Below, one piece after another: positions 50,746-63,101 of a stretch of 64,000 nt of DNA. The notes beneath the pieces were generated by a model, which searched no databases, was not told the DNA's origin, and saw only the letters and a list, made by a program, of their open reading frames with translations. The first letter of the stretch is position 1; each line of letters begins with the position of its first letter. The stretch is from Pseudeuparius sepicola (lineage: Eukaryota > Arthropoda > Insecta > Coleoptera > Anthribidae): positions 10,001-74,000 of the forward strand of contig OY987305.1 in assembly GCA_963920635.1 (NCBI GenBank), written 5' to 3'. A program made the translations under genes and the position numbers.

Positions 50746-51941
50746 CCTTGAAAACTGCATTTTATAGTAGGTTGACAGATTCCTATTACAAAAACCAAGG
50801 CCTACTTTGCATTTTTTAGCCATACTCCTTTCATATTAATTACTATACATTGAGGACAGAGATAATTAAATCGTGTATTGTCCCAAAAATAAGGCAAAAT
50901 TACCAAAATAAATTCCGCATATCTAAACGATCTACCGATTGGAAGTTGCAATTATATGGATTCCCTGTCTTCAGTGCAGCAATAGTAATAAGGGAGTATC
51001 TAACCAGAACTTTCACTATCATTATCGGATGGGATCAGTTAAATGGACGATTAGTAAAAACCCCAAAACATTAATTATTTACGTTTAGTTTATATTCTGT
51101 GGGGGACATGTTTTTTGGGTGGCAGATATAATGGCGTAATCAGTTTTAATAGAGACAAATGGCAACACGACGTCTAAAATTTAAAAAAGGTCGTCAAAAT
51201 CGGTACAAAAATAAACATTTTATAGAGGTCTCCTAATTTGCAATAGGCCACCCTGTAAACGGGTAAAAGAAAATTACAAATATGAACGATGTAGGTAGTA
51301 GGTATATGTTTTACAACGAATTAAACGTCAAAATGGCAAAATCTAAAAATTTAACAGGACTTGAGTTTATGCCCAGTGCACACTTTTCTTGTAATTAATT
51401 ATTCAGTTACGTAGTCCAATTTAATTAAGCGGTTGGGGTTCGGACGCGACCGCCGTTGGCTTTCCGCCAAAGATGTTATGCTCCTTTTATGGAAAATTCG
51501 GTGAAAAACTGAAACAAAACTACCTAAGTATAAAGCAAAAACGCGGCTGAAGGAGTCAGTAAATGATAGAAGGATATAGCTCATCCCCACTTTTTATAAT
51601 AACTGAATTTTAATGTAGTATAATGTACCAATATCTGGGACAAAGTAACCTTTCCTGACAATTGTACATAAAACCAAGCGACTAAATTAATGTTGAGAAG
51701 CTCGGTTGAAGTGCATCTTGGACGGTTGCCAGCAGATAATAAAACAATTCGTATCTCTGGTTCAGACAAGAATTAATAAGCATATTTTAATAGATAAATT
51801 GAAACAAATGTATCTATGGTATTTATATTTCTGTTTTTCCTTGACTATACCTTGCTAATGAATGATATCGATAATTTCAATAAATCCGAAACTCCAACCC
51901 CTCTTTTATTTCTCTACTCAATTTTGATTGAAAAAAATTAA
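50746..51941. other. No gene seen
   Basis: AT-rich. A MITE-type end (ggccaccctgtaaacggg) lies at 51246. No convincing exon is present. Confidence 0.4.
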
Positions 51942-52430
51942 ACAGGGTTTACCAACGAAAACTTGACCCCCCTCTAAAAATTAGAAAACCGAAAAATATT
52001 TGAAAATTCACCGAGACCCGTTGATTTTTGTTCTTGGGGGAGCTTTTTTCACTGTACGCGTAGTAATTTTTACACAAATGCCCACCACTAATAAGTTTTT
52101 TATCCACTACGCACGACCAAATTACCTAGTTTTTATTAACGTGTCGATCAGTTTACAAAAAAGTCACAAATGAAAAAGCTGAAGCAAAACAAAAAAAGAT
52201 CATACAAATTCAAACTTTATATATAGGTATTTTTAAAATATGTAACAAAAAGTCACTGTCACAAAAAAAATATCCCGTTTTTTTGCTTGTAACCACGAAA
52301 TCCTTAGTTTTAGCCTGCTATTGAAAGTGTAAACGTGTTTTTGAAATGTTTTGTTCTATCACGGAAAGGTTAGAAATTGTTGCAATTCGTGCTGTAGCTT
52401 TAGCGCAATCATGATTTCGATAACAAATGT
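51942..52430. mobile_element. Solo arm of the 1.3-kb foldback family
   Basis: It starts acagggtttaccaacgaaaa and follows the left arm of 24696-26010 closely (gagacccgttgat, cttgggggagctttttt, cacaaatgaaaaagctgaag, cgtgctgtagctttagcgca). About 230 bp of the arm are missing near 52055, and the opposite arm is absent. Confidence 0.85.
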
Positions 52431-52469
52431 TGTCAAGATCCAGTAGTCGCAGTAGGTTCGTATAGTGGT

Positions 52470-52553
52470 TACTACGAATCTTGATCCCTGCGTCACAATG
52501 GTCGAGAATGGCATTGTTGACTATTGTGACGCAGGGATCAAGATTCGTGGTAT
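52470..52553. repeat. Perfect-stem hairpin
   Basis: ctacgaatcttgatccctgc followed by gtcacaatg is matched in reverse across a ~23-bp loop. About 30 bp of stem, directly after the solo foldback arm. Confidence 0.85.
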
Positions 52554-53845
52554 CCGCTTTAGGTAAGCTTATCCAAAAATATATGGCACGGTGCCAAGTG
52601 TTTTCCTTCTCCATCTCATCCCCATTCTGCATAGGAATGTGGAACGAAGTCGTTAGCTTATTAGCACAAACGGACACAAACTAGGCATAAAAACCCAAAG
52701 CCCTACTTGGCCTCCAATATATTTTCTAGGTAGGGCATTGCTTTTGTATTTAAAGATCGAACATTCTGGAAGTGGACATCGTTTAAATTTCTTTCCATAT
52801 CGAGCAATATTCTCATTTTAATTTCCATTTCCAATTCGTACTGGCTTAAGGGATAAAACCCTTTTGGGACAAGCGCCCCTCATCAAGATCTGAATCCTTC
52901 ATTTCGCCTGAAAAATTACACTCAAACAAAATCGATAAACTAGCAGGACAGCGTTCCCAAACTACAGGGTGCCCAATTTAGATGGAATAATGCATATAAC
53001 TTTTTAAATACACCTTGTATAAAAATATGTTTCAGACAAGAATTATTCAGTTGATCTATCTGCATATTTCGGTGACATTGAATTTTTTTGGGAGCCAGTC
53101 GTTTCGTTGCTATGACAACCAACTTTGTTTTTTTTAAATAGCGCACCATACACTTTTCTGTTCCAAATTTGGAATCAGCTCCTTCTTGTGCATATGAACA
53201 TGTAAAATTTCATTGGAGTTGTATAAGAGAAAAAGTAGAATTTCTGCAAGTATTGTATATGTATAAGGAGACATAAGACATATTGTCTGAAGCATTGTTG
53301 AGACCGTCCGTAAAAAACCTGTTATGCCAACTTTCTAACTTTAACTAAATTAAAACAGATTATACCTACATTTTAATTTATTTAAATTCTTATAACTCGA
53401 TACTGAATTGTCAAATCAAGCGGGGCGAGATCCCAAATGGTCAAATTCCACACCTCTTGTTTCATTTTCATTTATCTTGGAACACCCTATAGGTAGCTTT
53501 AATAATTGTCTGTATGTTACGAAATGTTTGTAATTAGCGGAAGCTCGATCAAAGATAAGTAAAGGCATTAACCACTAACATCAAATTTGCGGATTAGCTC
53601 ATATAATAATCGTACAATACATAACATTTTGCCTGGATCCACAAAAAGTAAATTGCACTTTTGTGATTCTGTCACCTATTATGGTAATACAAGGTGTGCC
53701 GTTTTGCCCTAAACTACAGTTTTTGGTGACCTATCGTTAATTTCTTTTTATGATGGTGTTCCGGTTTGAAATGGGTCCTAGCGTATATGCTGCGTAGCAT
53801 TCGGTAGTTCAAAAGTACTTCACCATTATAACTGATATTTTGCAG
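52554..53845. other. No gene seen except MITE remnants
   Basis: Contains a diverged copy (53697-53790) of the 41578-41815 repeat and a ctacagggtgcccaattta end at 52962. No exon is supported before 53846. Confidence 0.4.
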
Positions 53846-54054
53846 GAATGGTCAACGGGTCGTCATGACTTCAAATGTACCAATCGAACTATGACATCAG
53901 GCAACTCTCCAGTCCCTACTGACTCGCCACCTATATCAAATCCACCTTTACTTGTACTATCTAAGGAAATCGTACGTGCCAAGAAGTGCGTTGGTTTTCA
54001 AAATATTCAAATCGATATTGAAAGCTGCATTTCCGATGAAGTTTATGGAGAAAG
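53846..54054 (+). CDS. Candidate internal coding exon of an unidentified gene
   Basis: A 209-nt plus-strand open segment bounded by tgatattttgcag (acceptor) and aaag followed by gtagga (donor). It encodes 69 residues plus two bases, including SGNSPVPTDSPPISNPPLLV and KKCVGFQNIQIDIESCISDE. Balanced codon use and complexity stand out from the surrounding AT-rich DNA. The Ser/Pro-rich first half looks like a disordered linker. I do not recognise the family. An ATG at 53891 could start translation if the upstream exon is untranslated. The CpG-rich blocks at 48568-48823 and 55990-56220, on the same strand and with donors, may be alternative first exons of the same or neighbouring genes. Confidence 0.5.
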
Positions 54055-54935
54055 GTAGGAAGAATAATAATATGTAATGGCAATTCACCTACTCTTCTGC
54101 CAACCTTGTGTTGCCTCATTTTTAAAAGCCATTCTGTCAGGAATGCAAGACCGTTTAATTTTTTGAAACCAGTCTTTATGTCCTAAAAAGTGAAACGGTT
54201 CTGCATTTTCATTCCTGAAAAAAATACTTTTAAATGAGGTTATTACAAGCATGCTAGTCCCATTTGAAATTTTAAAGTAGAGGAGTGAGAGAATTGCCAT
54301 TACATAATGTCTTATTCAACGCTTGTTTTGTATTTTTATTTACTTATTGCTATTTTGTTTTACCGTATAAGTTTTTGAAGTTCTGTTATTTTATGGTCTT
54401 ATTATAAGAGACTAAGGACTACAGAAGAATTTATGTAATATATAATGTATAACAAAAGTATAGTTGGAATGTATTCATACGCTATAAACCACCCCCATGT
54501 TATGGGACATGCGTCGTAGATCAAAATAATTTTGTTTTTCGATTGCATAAGGAGATTGATATATGATATATAGGAGTCTCTTAATTTCGCAGAAGGAACA
54601 AAAAGGTGTTTAGAGTTACCTCTATAAAACCTAGCCCTACAGGTTTTATAAAGTAGTTTCCAATCCAAGACAATTATATAACTCGGTTATAAAACTTTTG
54701 GTAACATGAACTCGAGGTTTTATTAAAAAAGTAACAAACAATAGTTTGTGGTCTTATTATAAACCTATCAGTAACCGGTCATCTAGAAGACACTTATAAA
54801 ACTTTAGAAACCTTTAGTTGCTTTAATTACTATTAAAAAGCTGTTACAAAACTAATGGTTACTAAAGGTAATCTAACATGTTACTTGGGCTCATATCTTA
54901 TTTTTCAATTCGGTTGTATGTTTTTTTTATGTTTG
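54055..54935. other. No gene seen
   Basis: AT-rich; no frame or repeat is supported beyond short aaaactt/ggttact words near 54680-54860. Confidence 0.4.
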
Positions 54936-54939
54936 TTAC

Positions 54940-55510
54940 CTCAGAACTCCGTCATTTATAAACCGATTTGGACAATTCTTTTTTTATTTGAAAGGGTATA
55001 TATACAGAATGGTCCCATTTAAATTTGAAGAAAAAAATTCCACTCTTAAGGGTGGACAAATAGGGGATGAAATTTCATATTGAACCGATTTTCATGATTC
55101 TTTTTTTATTAGAAAGGGAGTACCTTAGAGGTGGCCCCATTTAAATTTGAAGAAAAAATTCCACCCCTAAGGGTGGAAAAATAGGGGATGAAATTTCATA
55201 TTGAACCGATTTCGATGATTGTCTTTTTATTAGAAAGGGATTACTTTAGGAGTGGCCCCGTTTAAATTTGACGAAAAAATTCCACCCCTAAGGAAAAATA
55301 GGGGATGGAATTTCATATTAGACCGATTTCGATGATTCTTTTTTATTAGAAAGGGAGTACCTTAGGTATGGTCCCATTTAAATTTAAAGAAATATTCCAC
55401 CCCTAAGGGTAGATAAATAGGAGATGAAAGTTCATATTGGACCGATTTGGATGATTCTTATTAGGGACAAATAGGGGATGGAATTTAATATTGGACCGAT
55501 TTCGATTCAC
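54940..55510. repeat. ~120-bp tandem repeat, five to six units
   Basis: The accgatttgatgattct-type block recurs at about 54960, 55084, 55205, 55322, 55441 and 55496. Each unit has attagaaagggagtacctta, cccatttaaatttgaaga, ttccacccctaagggtgg and aataggggatgaaatttcat. The last units are shortened. The array passes straight into the foldback at 55525. Confidence 0.9.
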
Positions 55511-55524
55511 TAAAAAATAAGAAA

Positions 55525-55960
55525 TAAAAAATTTCAACAAAAAAATTAAAACCGACTTCAAAAATTTGCCCGTATGCACACTCCACTAAAAATTAAAAAA
55601 AAAACGAATAATACCGACTTCACAAATTTGCCCGTATGCACATTTCAACTAAAATTTTAGAAATATTTTTCTCTTTCTAAATTGAGTTATCTTTGGAGTC
55701 GGTGACGGTAATAAGTTATGATGTATAGTAGGATGTATTCATATCTAAATAGATTCAAATTCCTTGCCTTGACTGTCACCATATCCAAAGATAACTCAAT
55801 TTAGAAAGAGAAAAATGTTTCTAAAATTTTAGTTGAAATGTGCATACCGGCAAATTTGTGAAGTCGGTGTTACTTGTTATTTTTAAAAATTTTTAGTGGA
55901 GTGTGCATGGGGGCAAATTTTTGAAGTCGGTTTTAATTGTTTTCTTAATTTTTTTTATAA
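55525..55960. repeat. Foldback with accgacttc motifs
   Basis: Left-arm blocks aaaaccgacttcaaaaattt and gcatttcaactaaaatttta are matched in reverse at 55830-55940, and ctctttctaaattgagttat is matched in reverse at about 55795. The arms are ~200 bp. With the preceding tandem array it forms one ~1-kb element with the same layout as 27930-29400. Confidence 0.88.
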
Positions 55961-55989
55961 CAGTGTTGACGTTGTTGCCCAAATTTCCA

Positions 55990-56220
55990 CTTGTTCGCAA
56001 GTTCCAACGGTAGGGGCCGCTAGGTGAAGGTAGTGACGGGTGTAAAGAGTGGCCCGTCGGCGCGCGCCTTAAAATCCGCCGTCGCCGCCGTCGCCGCCGT
56101 CGCCGCCGTCGCGGCGGTCACTTCGGGTCGGCAGCCACGCGCCACGCGGGCCCGCAGCTCTTGCCGGAAACGCGATGCCACTAGTTTTCGACGAAAAAAC
56201 AGAAACGCGCCTCACTGGGG
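55990..56220 (+). other. CpG-rich block ending in a splice donor, candidate first exon
   Basis: GC-rich, with a (gccgccgtc)n minisatellite at 56081-56118. It ends ctcactgggg followed by the strong donor gtgagt at 56221. A plus-strand frame from 56024 encodes an Ala/Arg-rich peptide, but the composition alone could produce it. Likely a promoter/5' exon for a gene to the right. Confidence 0.4.
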
Positions 56221-56890
56221 GTGAGTAGAACCACGAAATTGAACTGATAACGGCGACGTTATGAAAACATTCACGGCACGGCAGGCGGAAGTAATATTTT
56301 CAAAAAATTACACCCAGACTGCACTCCTGCTACTGCAGCAAGGTAAGTAGGCATGCCAGGGGCCGGAGTCCTAAACTGCATCGATTCTAAGATACGACGA
56401 TATAACGAAAATGTCAAAGTTCCCTGGTGTGACGTATCCGCGCGGTTTTCTGAAAAATAAATAGCAACTACTTGGGGAGCTCGGCCTTCTTGTTGTTTTT
56501 CCAAAACACACAAACTGGCTTGCCAACGTTGGACTGGCTTATTTAAAGCGTGTACAGAAATAAAACCGAAATTTAAAAATGACCGCTGCCGCATTTTAAT
56601 CTGTTTATGTTATAGTGAGAAATAGTAATCGACTTTATCCACTGTTCGATTCCGATTTACAGCTTGTAGGAATAAGACGTGAAACAGTTTCTTAGCGATT
56701 TGAAGTTTGGAGTTTATTAACTCCTACTGCTATTAGTGCTACTAAATTAAAAATGTTTTGTTTATAGCGGAAGCTGAAATAGAATAGGTACTTAGTATCA
56801 TTTCAATGCTGGCATTTCAAACAACGTGCCGGTACTTCACAAATTCAAACAAGCGCGCAGAATATTCAACAAACACAGTTCCACGGCAAA
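56221..56890. other. No gene seen
   Basis: Mixed composition; open frames on the minus strand (near 56271-56594) lack splice signals or recognisable motifs. Confidence 0.35.
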
Positions 56891-56894
56891 TCTC

Positions 56895-58260
56895 TACAGG
56901 GTGGGCCAATGGAAACTTTCCACCCTGATTTTTTTGGTTTAAAATAAAAATCTGGGAAAACACTCGGACACGTCGATTTTTGATTTTAGGGGGAACTATT
57001 TTTCAGTTTTTTTCATCCCCGTATCTTTAACCACCTAGCTGGGGGGAGAACAACCCCCCAAATTTGAATAGGGGATAGGGGTCGTTCCATACCTCTTTTT
57101 AAAGGTCTAATCGAGTTCTTTATGACACTACAATTTCGCCTCATTATTTTTATCCGTGACGAAATGACAGCTTATCAAAATAAAAATAAATAAAAATAGT
57201 TACTAATTAAAGTTTTATTATTTAGGTGTACACGTGAACTTTATCTATTTTTTTTATTTGAGAGGAACTATTTTTTCAGTTTTTTCATCCCCGTAGCTTT
57301 AACTCCCTAGCTGGCGGAGAACAACCCCCAAATCATCAAATCGGAGATGTGTGTGATTTTTTAAGTTACTTGATAACTTTTTAAATATGGTTCTATTTGG
57401 ACTAGGGGCGTTTGGATATCTATCTATGTTGATACTGTCTTAACGCTAGCGTTGAATTAAAGTTACTTTCCTACATTACAAATAAATTGAATTTGTCTTC
57501 GTTTGAAAATGCCATGCTAATTTTATACAAGTACCTATTTCTTGAATCGATTCTTTCAACTTCTATCAAACAATTAATGTTTGAAAGATCCAATTGATTG
57601 ACTGACAGAAGCTGGTTGCTATTGTTTTTCAAGGCATACTAGAAAATTTCAAAAATGTGGGAGATGCAGATTTCTCGCAACAAATTTCATTTAGACAAAA
57701 GATTTGCAATGTAATGTGTTGTGAAATTAATTAAATGGATAGCTGTAGTTTATTTAAACGAACTTTGAAAGCTTTTTTCCAAGACATCTAAATTTTATTT
57801 TTTTTTTCTAAAAAAAATTGTAAATCAGGCTAACGCAAGGGATATGTAGCGCTTGTGATATATCGATCGAAAGTGCATAAAATAGGTAGTTTTTTGACGC
57901 CATGGCCTGCTATAATTGAGTAACTTTTTTTAAGCGCTAAGAGAGCACCCCCTAAACCGCGGCATTTTTCCAAATTATGATAAAGCAGGCTTAAAGTAAT
58001 CAATTTTGCCTACAGATTCTATTCAGAAACTTTTTCGATAACTCTTGAAATAAAAAAGTTACATGCCAAAGAAGTATCCGCAATTTTCGGGTTTTTTAAA
58101 AATGTCTTGGAAAGTAGGCCATGGATCTCGAATTTGTTTTTACACAAAGTTGGGCCATCAAAAAGGTAATTTTTTTTTCAAATAAAGTTTTCCGAAAAAT
58201 GCATATTTGTCGAGATATTTCCAAGTGGCCCTCCGTCAGTAGACACCCTGTGTACATAAT
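56895..58260. mobile_element. Inverted-end element remnant with internal direct repeat
   Basis: It starts tacagggtgggccaatggaa and ends near gacaccctgtgtac. Inside, a 70-bp segment (ttcagtttttttcatccccg, then gctgg and gagaacaacccc) occurs at 57001 and again at about 57272, a 271-bp direct repeat. No transposase was found. The boundaries are tentative, and several insertions may be merged. Confidence 0.45.
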
Positions 58261-61200
58261 TTAATTTCAGCTTTTTCTCCAACTTTTTTCTTAAAAAAGT
58301 GTCCTTTCTGTGGCTTTCACGTCAAAATATCATTTTTTCACAATGAACAAATTTCATTAATAACATTTTGACGTATAAGCTCCAGAAAACATACTTTCTA
58401 ATAAAAACGGCTAAAAATCAAAGTAGGCCAGACTTTTGAAATTTTGCAAGTCTGCTCAGTTTTTTATTTTGAACAAGTTTCCTTAATACCATTTTGTGGT
58501 AAAAAAAATGCTAATAGGGTTTCTCAAAAATTCGCTATTTTAAAAAATCATAGCAGGCCTTGAAATAATTAATTATGAGGTGTCCAGAATCAAATTGGGA
58601 CACACTCTATTGTAGGGCTTTTTTTAAACCGCCAACATCTCTCATTGCCAGATGAAACAAAAAACATCGTAAAGTTTAGAAAAAATATTAACTTACTTGG
58701 GTTTTTTAAATGGACAAACAATATATTTTTTAATTTTTGAAATCTACTCGTTGCGGTTAAAATTGTATAAAACTTTATGCTGCTATCTTTTATCGTTTTA
58801 GAAATATAGCATTTACTAATTTTATACTAAATTTATTTAACTTGAATTTGCGGATTTTTATTTTTGCGGTTAAAATTCTATTTAAGGTTTTAGTGAAATT
58901 CTCGTAATGATAGATCTATTTTAACTCAAAATTTTGGAATTTTAATGTCATGTTAATTTGACCAAAACATTTGTTATTTCATCTTTCATCACCTATATTT
59001 TTTTATTAGACCACAAATTCAGCTCTGCATGTAATACTTGGCTAATTTTCTATAATAATTCTCAAAAAAAAAAACAGTATTTCACTTAGTACATACTTAG
59101 AAAGAAAAACTTTAAGACGAGAATCAGACTTCTCGAAGTTTATCAATTCTCTTGCAGGTTGCAGGCAATTTCAGAACTCTGTACCATTTACCTAAATGAG
59201 TCCAGAATCAGATAAACTCTATAAATATATATTGAGACCAAAGTATCTCATCGGTACAAAATTAATTACCTAGGTGAAATCGCCCACAAAAATACGTTCG
59301 ACAAATAATTTATTTTAACTCCTCCTATTATTTATTTTTTTATTGAGCCGATATTTGTATTTTAACTCTGAAGTACATCTAAATTGGGAATCAGGAACCT
59401 TTGGCACTTAGAAAATACAGGTCTAAACTACTTATTCCTAACTTATTCTATTTATACTGTGAACTACCTACTATATTATTCCTGACAGGTAGAAACTTAG
59501 GAATAATAGTAGGTAGTTCGCAGTATAAATAGAATAAGTTAGGAATAAGTAGCTTAGACTTAATCATCTCCTGATGATGATGATGCAAAAAACAAAGTTT
59601 TGGTGGCCAGCCGTCGAACAGTGTAACCCATGCAAGTATTGATGATATTATTTATATTAGGCGAGTATGCATCAGTCACTTGTTTTTACTACAATATCTG
59701 TATTCTCTGTCTCCTTCATCTCTTTTTACTACTAATACCAGGTGAGGTTTCATATGGTTAAAAAAGTGTTTTGTCTCGTATTTTATTACCGAGGCGCCTG
59801 TTCTCGAGCTACCCTGGTAAAATATAAATGAATTCACTTGGAACACAGTGATATACGGGGCGCGATCTATTTCATAGCATTTACCACGCTCTGCTACTGG
59901 TAAAAATACCAGACTTATCTGCAGAAATCACCCTTATAAAATTCAAAGGTTTTTATGCTGTTCCAAGTAACTTCATTTATGCCATACCTATCTACTTCTC
60001 TGTCTCGGATCTTTGGGAAAGTAATTGTCACCTACTCGCTCAAATCTTTTTTATAAGTGTGTATTTTTTATTGTATCGGCATATGAAGAATTGATAAAAA
60101 CAACAGCTGAAAGTGAGGTTCGACGTTCCAAGAATGAAACTTTGACGCACAACTGGAATGAGAATTCGGCTTGGGCTTGGAGCGTGTAAATTTTGTAGTG
60201 GGATGAGGGCCTTCCTACATCTCATCGGACCCTCATGTTCCGCAATTTTTCTTACTTGCCTAAAATATTCACGGCCCATTCATAAGTAAAAGCTCAATTC
60301 GCGCACCAATCGGATAATATTGGGAGGCTTAATAAACTTTATATCTCACCTACCTACCAAGTAGATGCCTACTTCAGTTACTTCTCCGTTCGACACCAAC
60401 TGATAAGATGAGCCGAACTTTCTAAATTTGCGCCAAATGCGGCAAGTCACCCAAATTCAATAATTAGCAAATTGGCGAAACGTGGAAATGTTATCGTGGC
60501 CTGCGCTAGCTAGGCCGAATTCGGTATTGATTCTAATTCTAGGTATCATAAATTCGGCGGAAAATACACTGACGCTCGACATTTTTGAGAAAAACCGGAG
60601 AACTAGGTAAACAAAAAATTTCCAATCAAGCAGGGCCGCTTTAAAAAACAACATAACAGAGCACGAGCTTCCCAGACTTCTTCAGCACGCAGAAATGATT
60701 TAAATCGTATAGATATTTGGGCATACGGGGCATCAGATTTATCACAAGCGGACTTTTACACCTATAACCTATAGACTCTGTTATTGATTCAACATAGGTA
60801 GGTATTATTATAGTAGTTTTGTATGTACAGGGTGGCTCACTTTAAATTGACACCCCCCTTAACTTGTCCGTTTTTGAAGTTCAAAGTTTTAGATACTAAA
60901 ACAAAGTTTTTGTGACGCTTTTGTAACTTATGCAGTGTGTTCTAGAAAGCCGTGGCAGACATAACTTATGTTTTTTAAACGGAACACCTTGTATATTTCC
61001 GGATTATTGAATTTTATGCATTTTTCTGATTCCAATGAGGTATATATATGTTATATGTTCGTTCTAACCGTTCGTTCGGAACTGAGCCTTTTTTTTGTGA
61101 GCGATTACTCCTTGGGTCATAGGTTGCCATGGAAGACAAATGCCAAATTATAATAATAATTATTGACAATTTGAAGTATCTTTACGCTATGGAAAACATA

Positions 61201-62526
61201 ATGGGCTATTTTAAGATTTCAGAGAAAAGTGAAGAAGGGAAATTGAGAGAAATGAGAAATTTTTAATAGTAACATAGGTAGTTAATAAACTTGGTCAGAT
61301 TTATTGTTTGAAATTTAGTTTTTATTGAAAACGATATACGTATTGCAAATACACTATATCTTTCGGTTTCTAGTTTTCGATTGTTCTCCTGATTCCAATG
61401 ATGTGCACTTTTGTATACTTTTTATTTTTAGGTAAATTTCGTCACACGTTATTCACGTTCTGTAATAAAATTCACCCTCGACTTTTTCCGAAAAATTGCT
61501 TTATAATACCTTTGTCGACGATCCCCTGTATAAAAAACCTGAAACCATAGTCGAATTCCTCGTAAATTTCTACATAATTCTGGTTTTCCATTTTTATTTT
61601 TAGCTCAAAAACAACAATTGAACCATCCTGTACATACAGACATATCCTCATTCTCTTTCCTTCGGGAAATTTATTAGCGTAAGAGCAGATTTTCTCGGTG
61701 CTCCGCTGAATTTATAAGTTTTACCTAATTTCGATATTTCAGTTTACTGCTTGTGTATGTACATATTACTAAATTTGTTTGTTTTTAATTTGATTAATTC
61801 GTTATCAACATCAAGTATAGTAGATACCTAATCCACCGTTACAATTCCATCCTTATTCGAGACCCCTCACCACCTCGATAATTCTTTTTGAATACCTACT
61901 TAATTCTATCTCGGAAATAGAAATGGAACGAGAGTGCTGTTCACTATAATCCCCTAATAGGCTATAATGACAAATAATTAGTTGAGCCTAGAGTCCTGAT
62001 TGTGTTAGTCACTGAAGGACAGAGCTGTGTGTGCATTTTCCCTCATTTTCTCGTTTTCCAAAAAGCTGCTTATACTGTTCGCACGGAGTAATCGAGGACC
62101 AAGAATATCATATCTGTTACATATTCCAAATATGAAAAATTACTAGACATAAGGGCGGCGGTGGAGATGTTCGAAGCATTGCTTACTATTTAGACCGCAT
62201 GTTTTTTTTGCCTTTTCTGTACGTCTTTATAGAAAAACACTGCTATTGGCCACGAGCCCTAGACAAATTGTGGATTCACGGTATTGCTCCTCAATAGCTT
62301 TATCTGTGTGATTTACTAATTGTACTACACTCACTGGGATTACTACGGTTTTCTAGGATTTTCCGTAGTAGGTATGTACATACTTGAGCGAATGCTATTC
62401 TAGTTTTATCGGGAAAAGTCGGCCCTAGCCGCAAATGGCAACGAAGACAAATAATATAGTAATTGCTCCCCTCTCCCCTCTTCTGCACAATATTGTGAGT
62501 GCGAGAATTATTATTATTATTATACA
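58261..62526. other. AT-rich sequence without a supported gene
   Basis: Only MITE ends (tacagggtggctcac at 60828; aacaccttgtata at 60982), one hairpin (59421-59559) and microsatellites were recognised. Long open frames are absent. Confidence 0.45.
59421..59559. mobile_element. Palindromic MITE
   Basis: gtctaaactacttattccta at the left and its inverse (taggaataagtagcttagac) at the right. The pairing continues through ttattctatttatactg and gaactacctactat to a ~25-bp centre. Confidence 0.9.
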
Positions 62527-63101
62527 TACAGGGTTTTTTTATTACATGTTTGGACAGCCCTTAAAGAATAGATACTTTTTGGTATAGGGTATTATGGGTC
62601 TAGCTTTAAAGGTTAGGGAGTTATTTCCATTGTATGCTAAGAAAGGGCTTCAAAAGGGCCGATTACATGATTAGGGTGTCAAAATATCACTTTTTAAGCT
62701 GTAAAAAATTAAAAGACATGTTCTTGTTAATTTTTGGTGTATTGGAAATAGATGAAAACCTACCTGTAACACCATCAACAATAAAAAATCTACTGCACGT
62801 GAAAAAATAAAGTTACCAAATAATAAATTATGACATCGGCTTATGTTATTTATTTATGGCGTTACAGGTAGGTTTTCAACTATTTACAATACACCAAAAA
62901 TTAACAAGAATATGTATTTTTATTTTTTACAGCTTTAAAAGTGACATTTTGACACCCTAATCATGTAATTGGCCCTTTTAAAGCCCTTTCTTGGAATAAA
63001 ATGAAAATAACTCCCTAACCTTTAAAGTTAGACCCATAATGCCTTATACCAAAAAGTATCTAGTCTTGAAGGACTTTCCAAACATGTAATAAAATATAGG
63101 G
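62527..63101. mobile_element. Foldback element
   Basis: The left arm (attacatgtttggacagccc, gggttttt edge) pairs in reverse with the right arm (aaacatgtaataaaatatagg). It continues through tatgggtctagctttaaagg, gttagggagtta, aaagggccgattacatga and gtgtattggaaatag-like blocks. The arms are ~250 bp and the loop is near 62830. Non-coding. Confidence 0.88.

Noticed and set aside
52318..52677. 119-codon minus-strand frame
   Set aside because: It spans the end of a foldback arm and both arms of a hairpin; the translated similarity is explained by that repeat structure.
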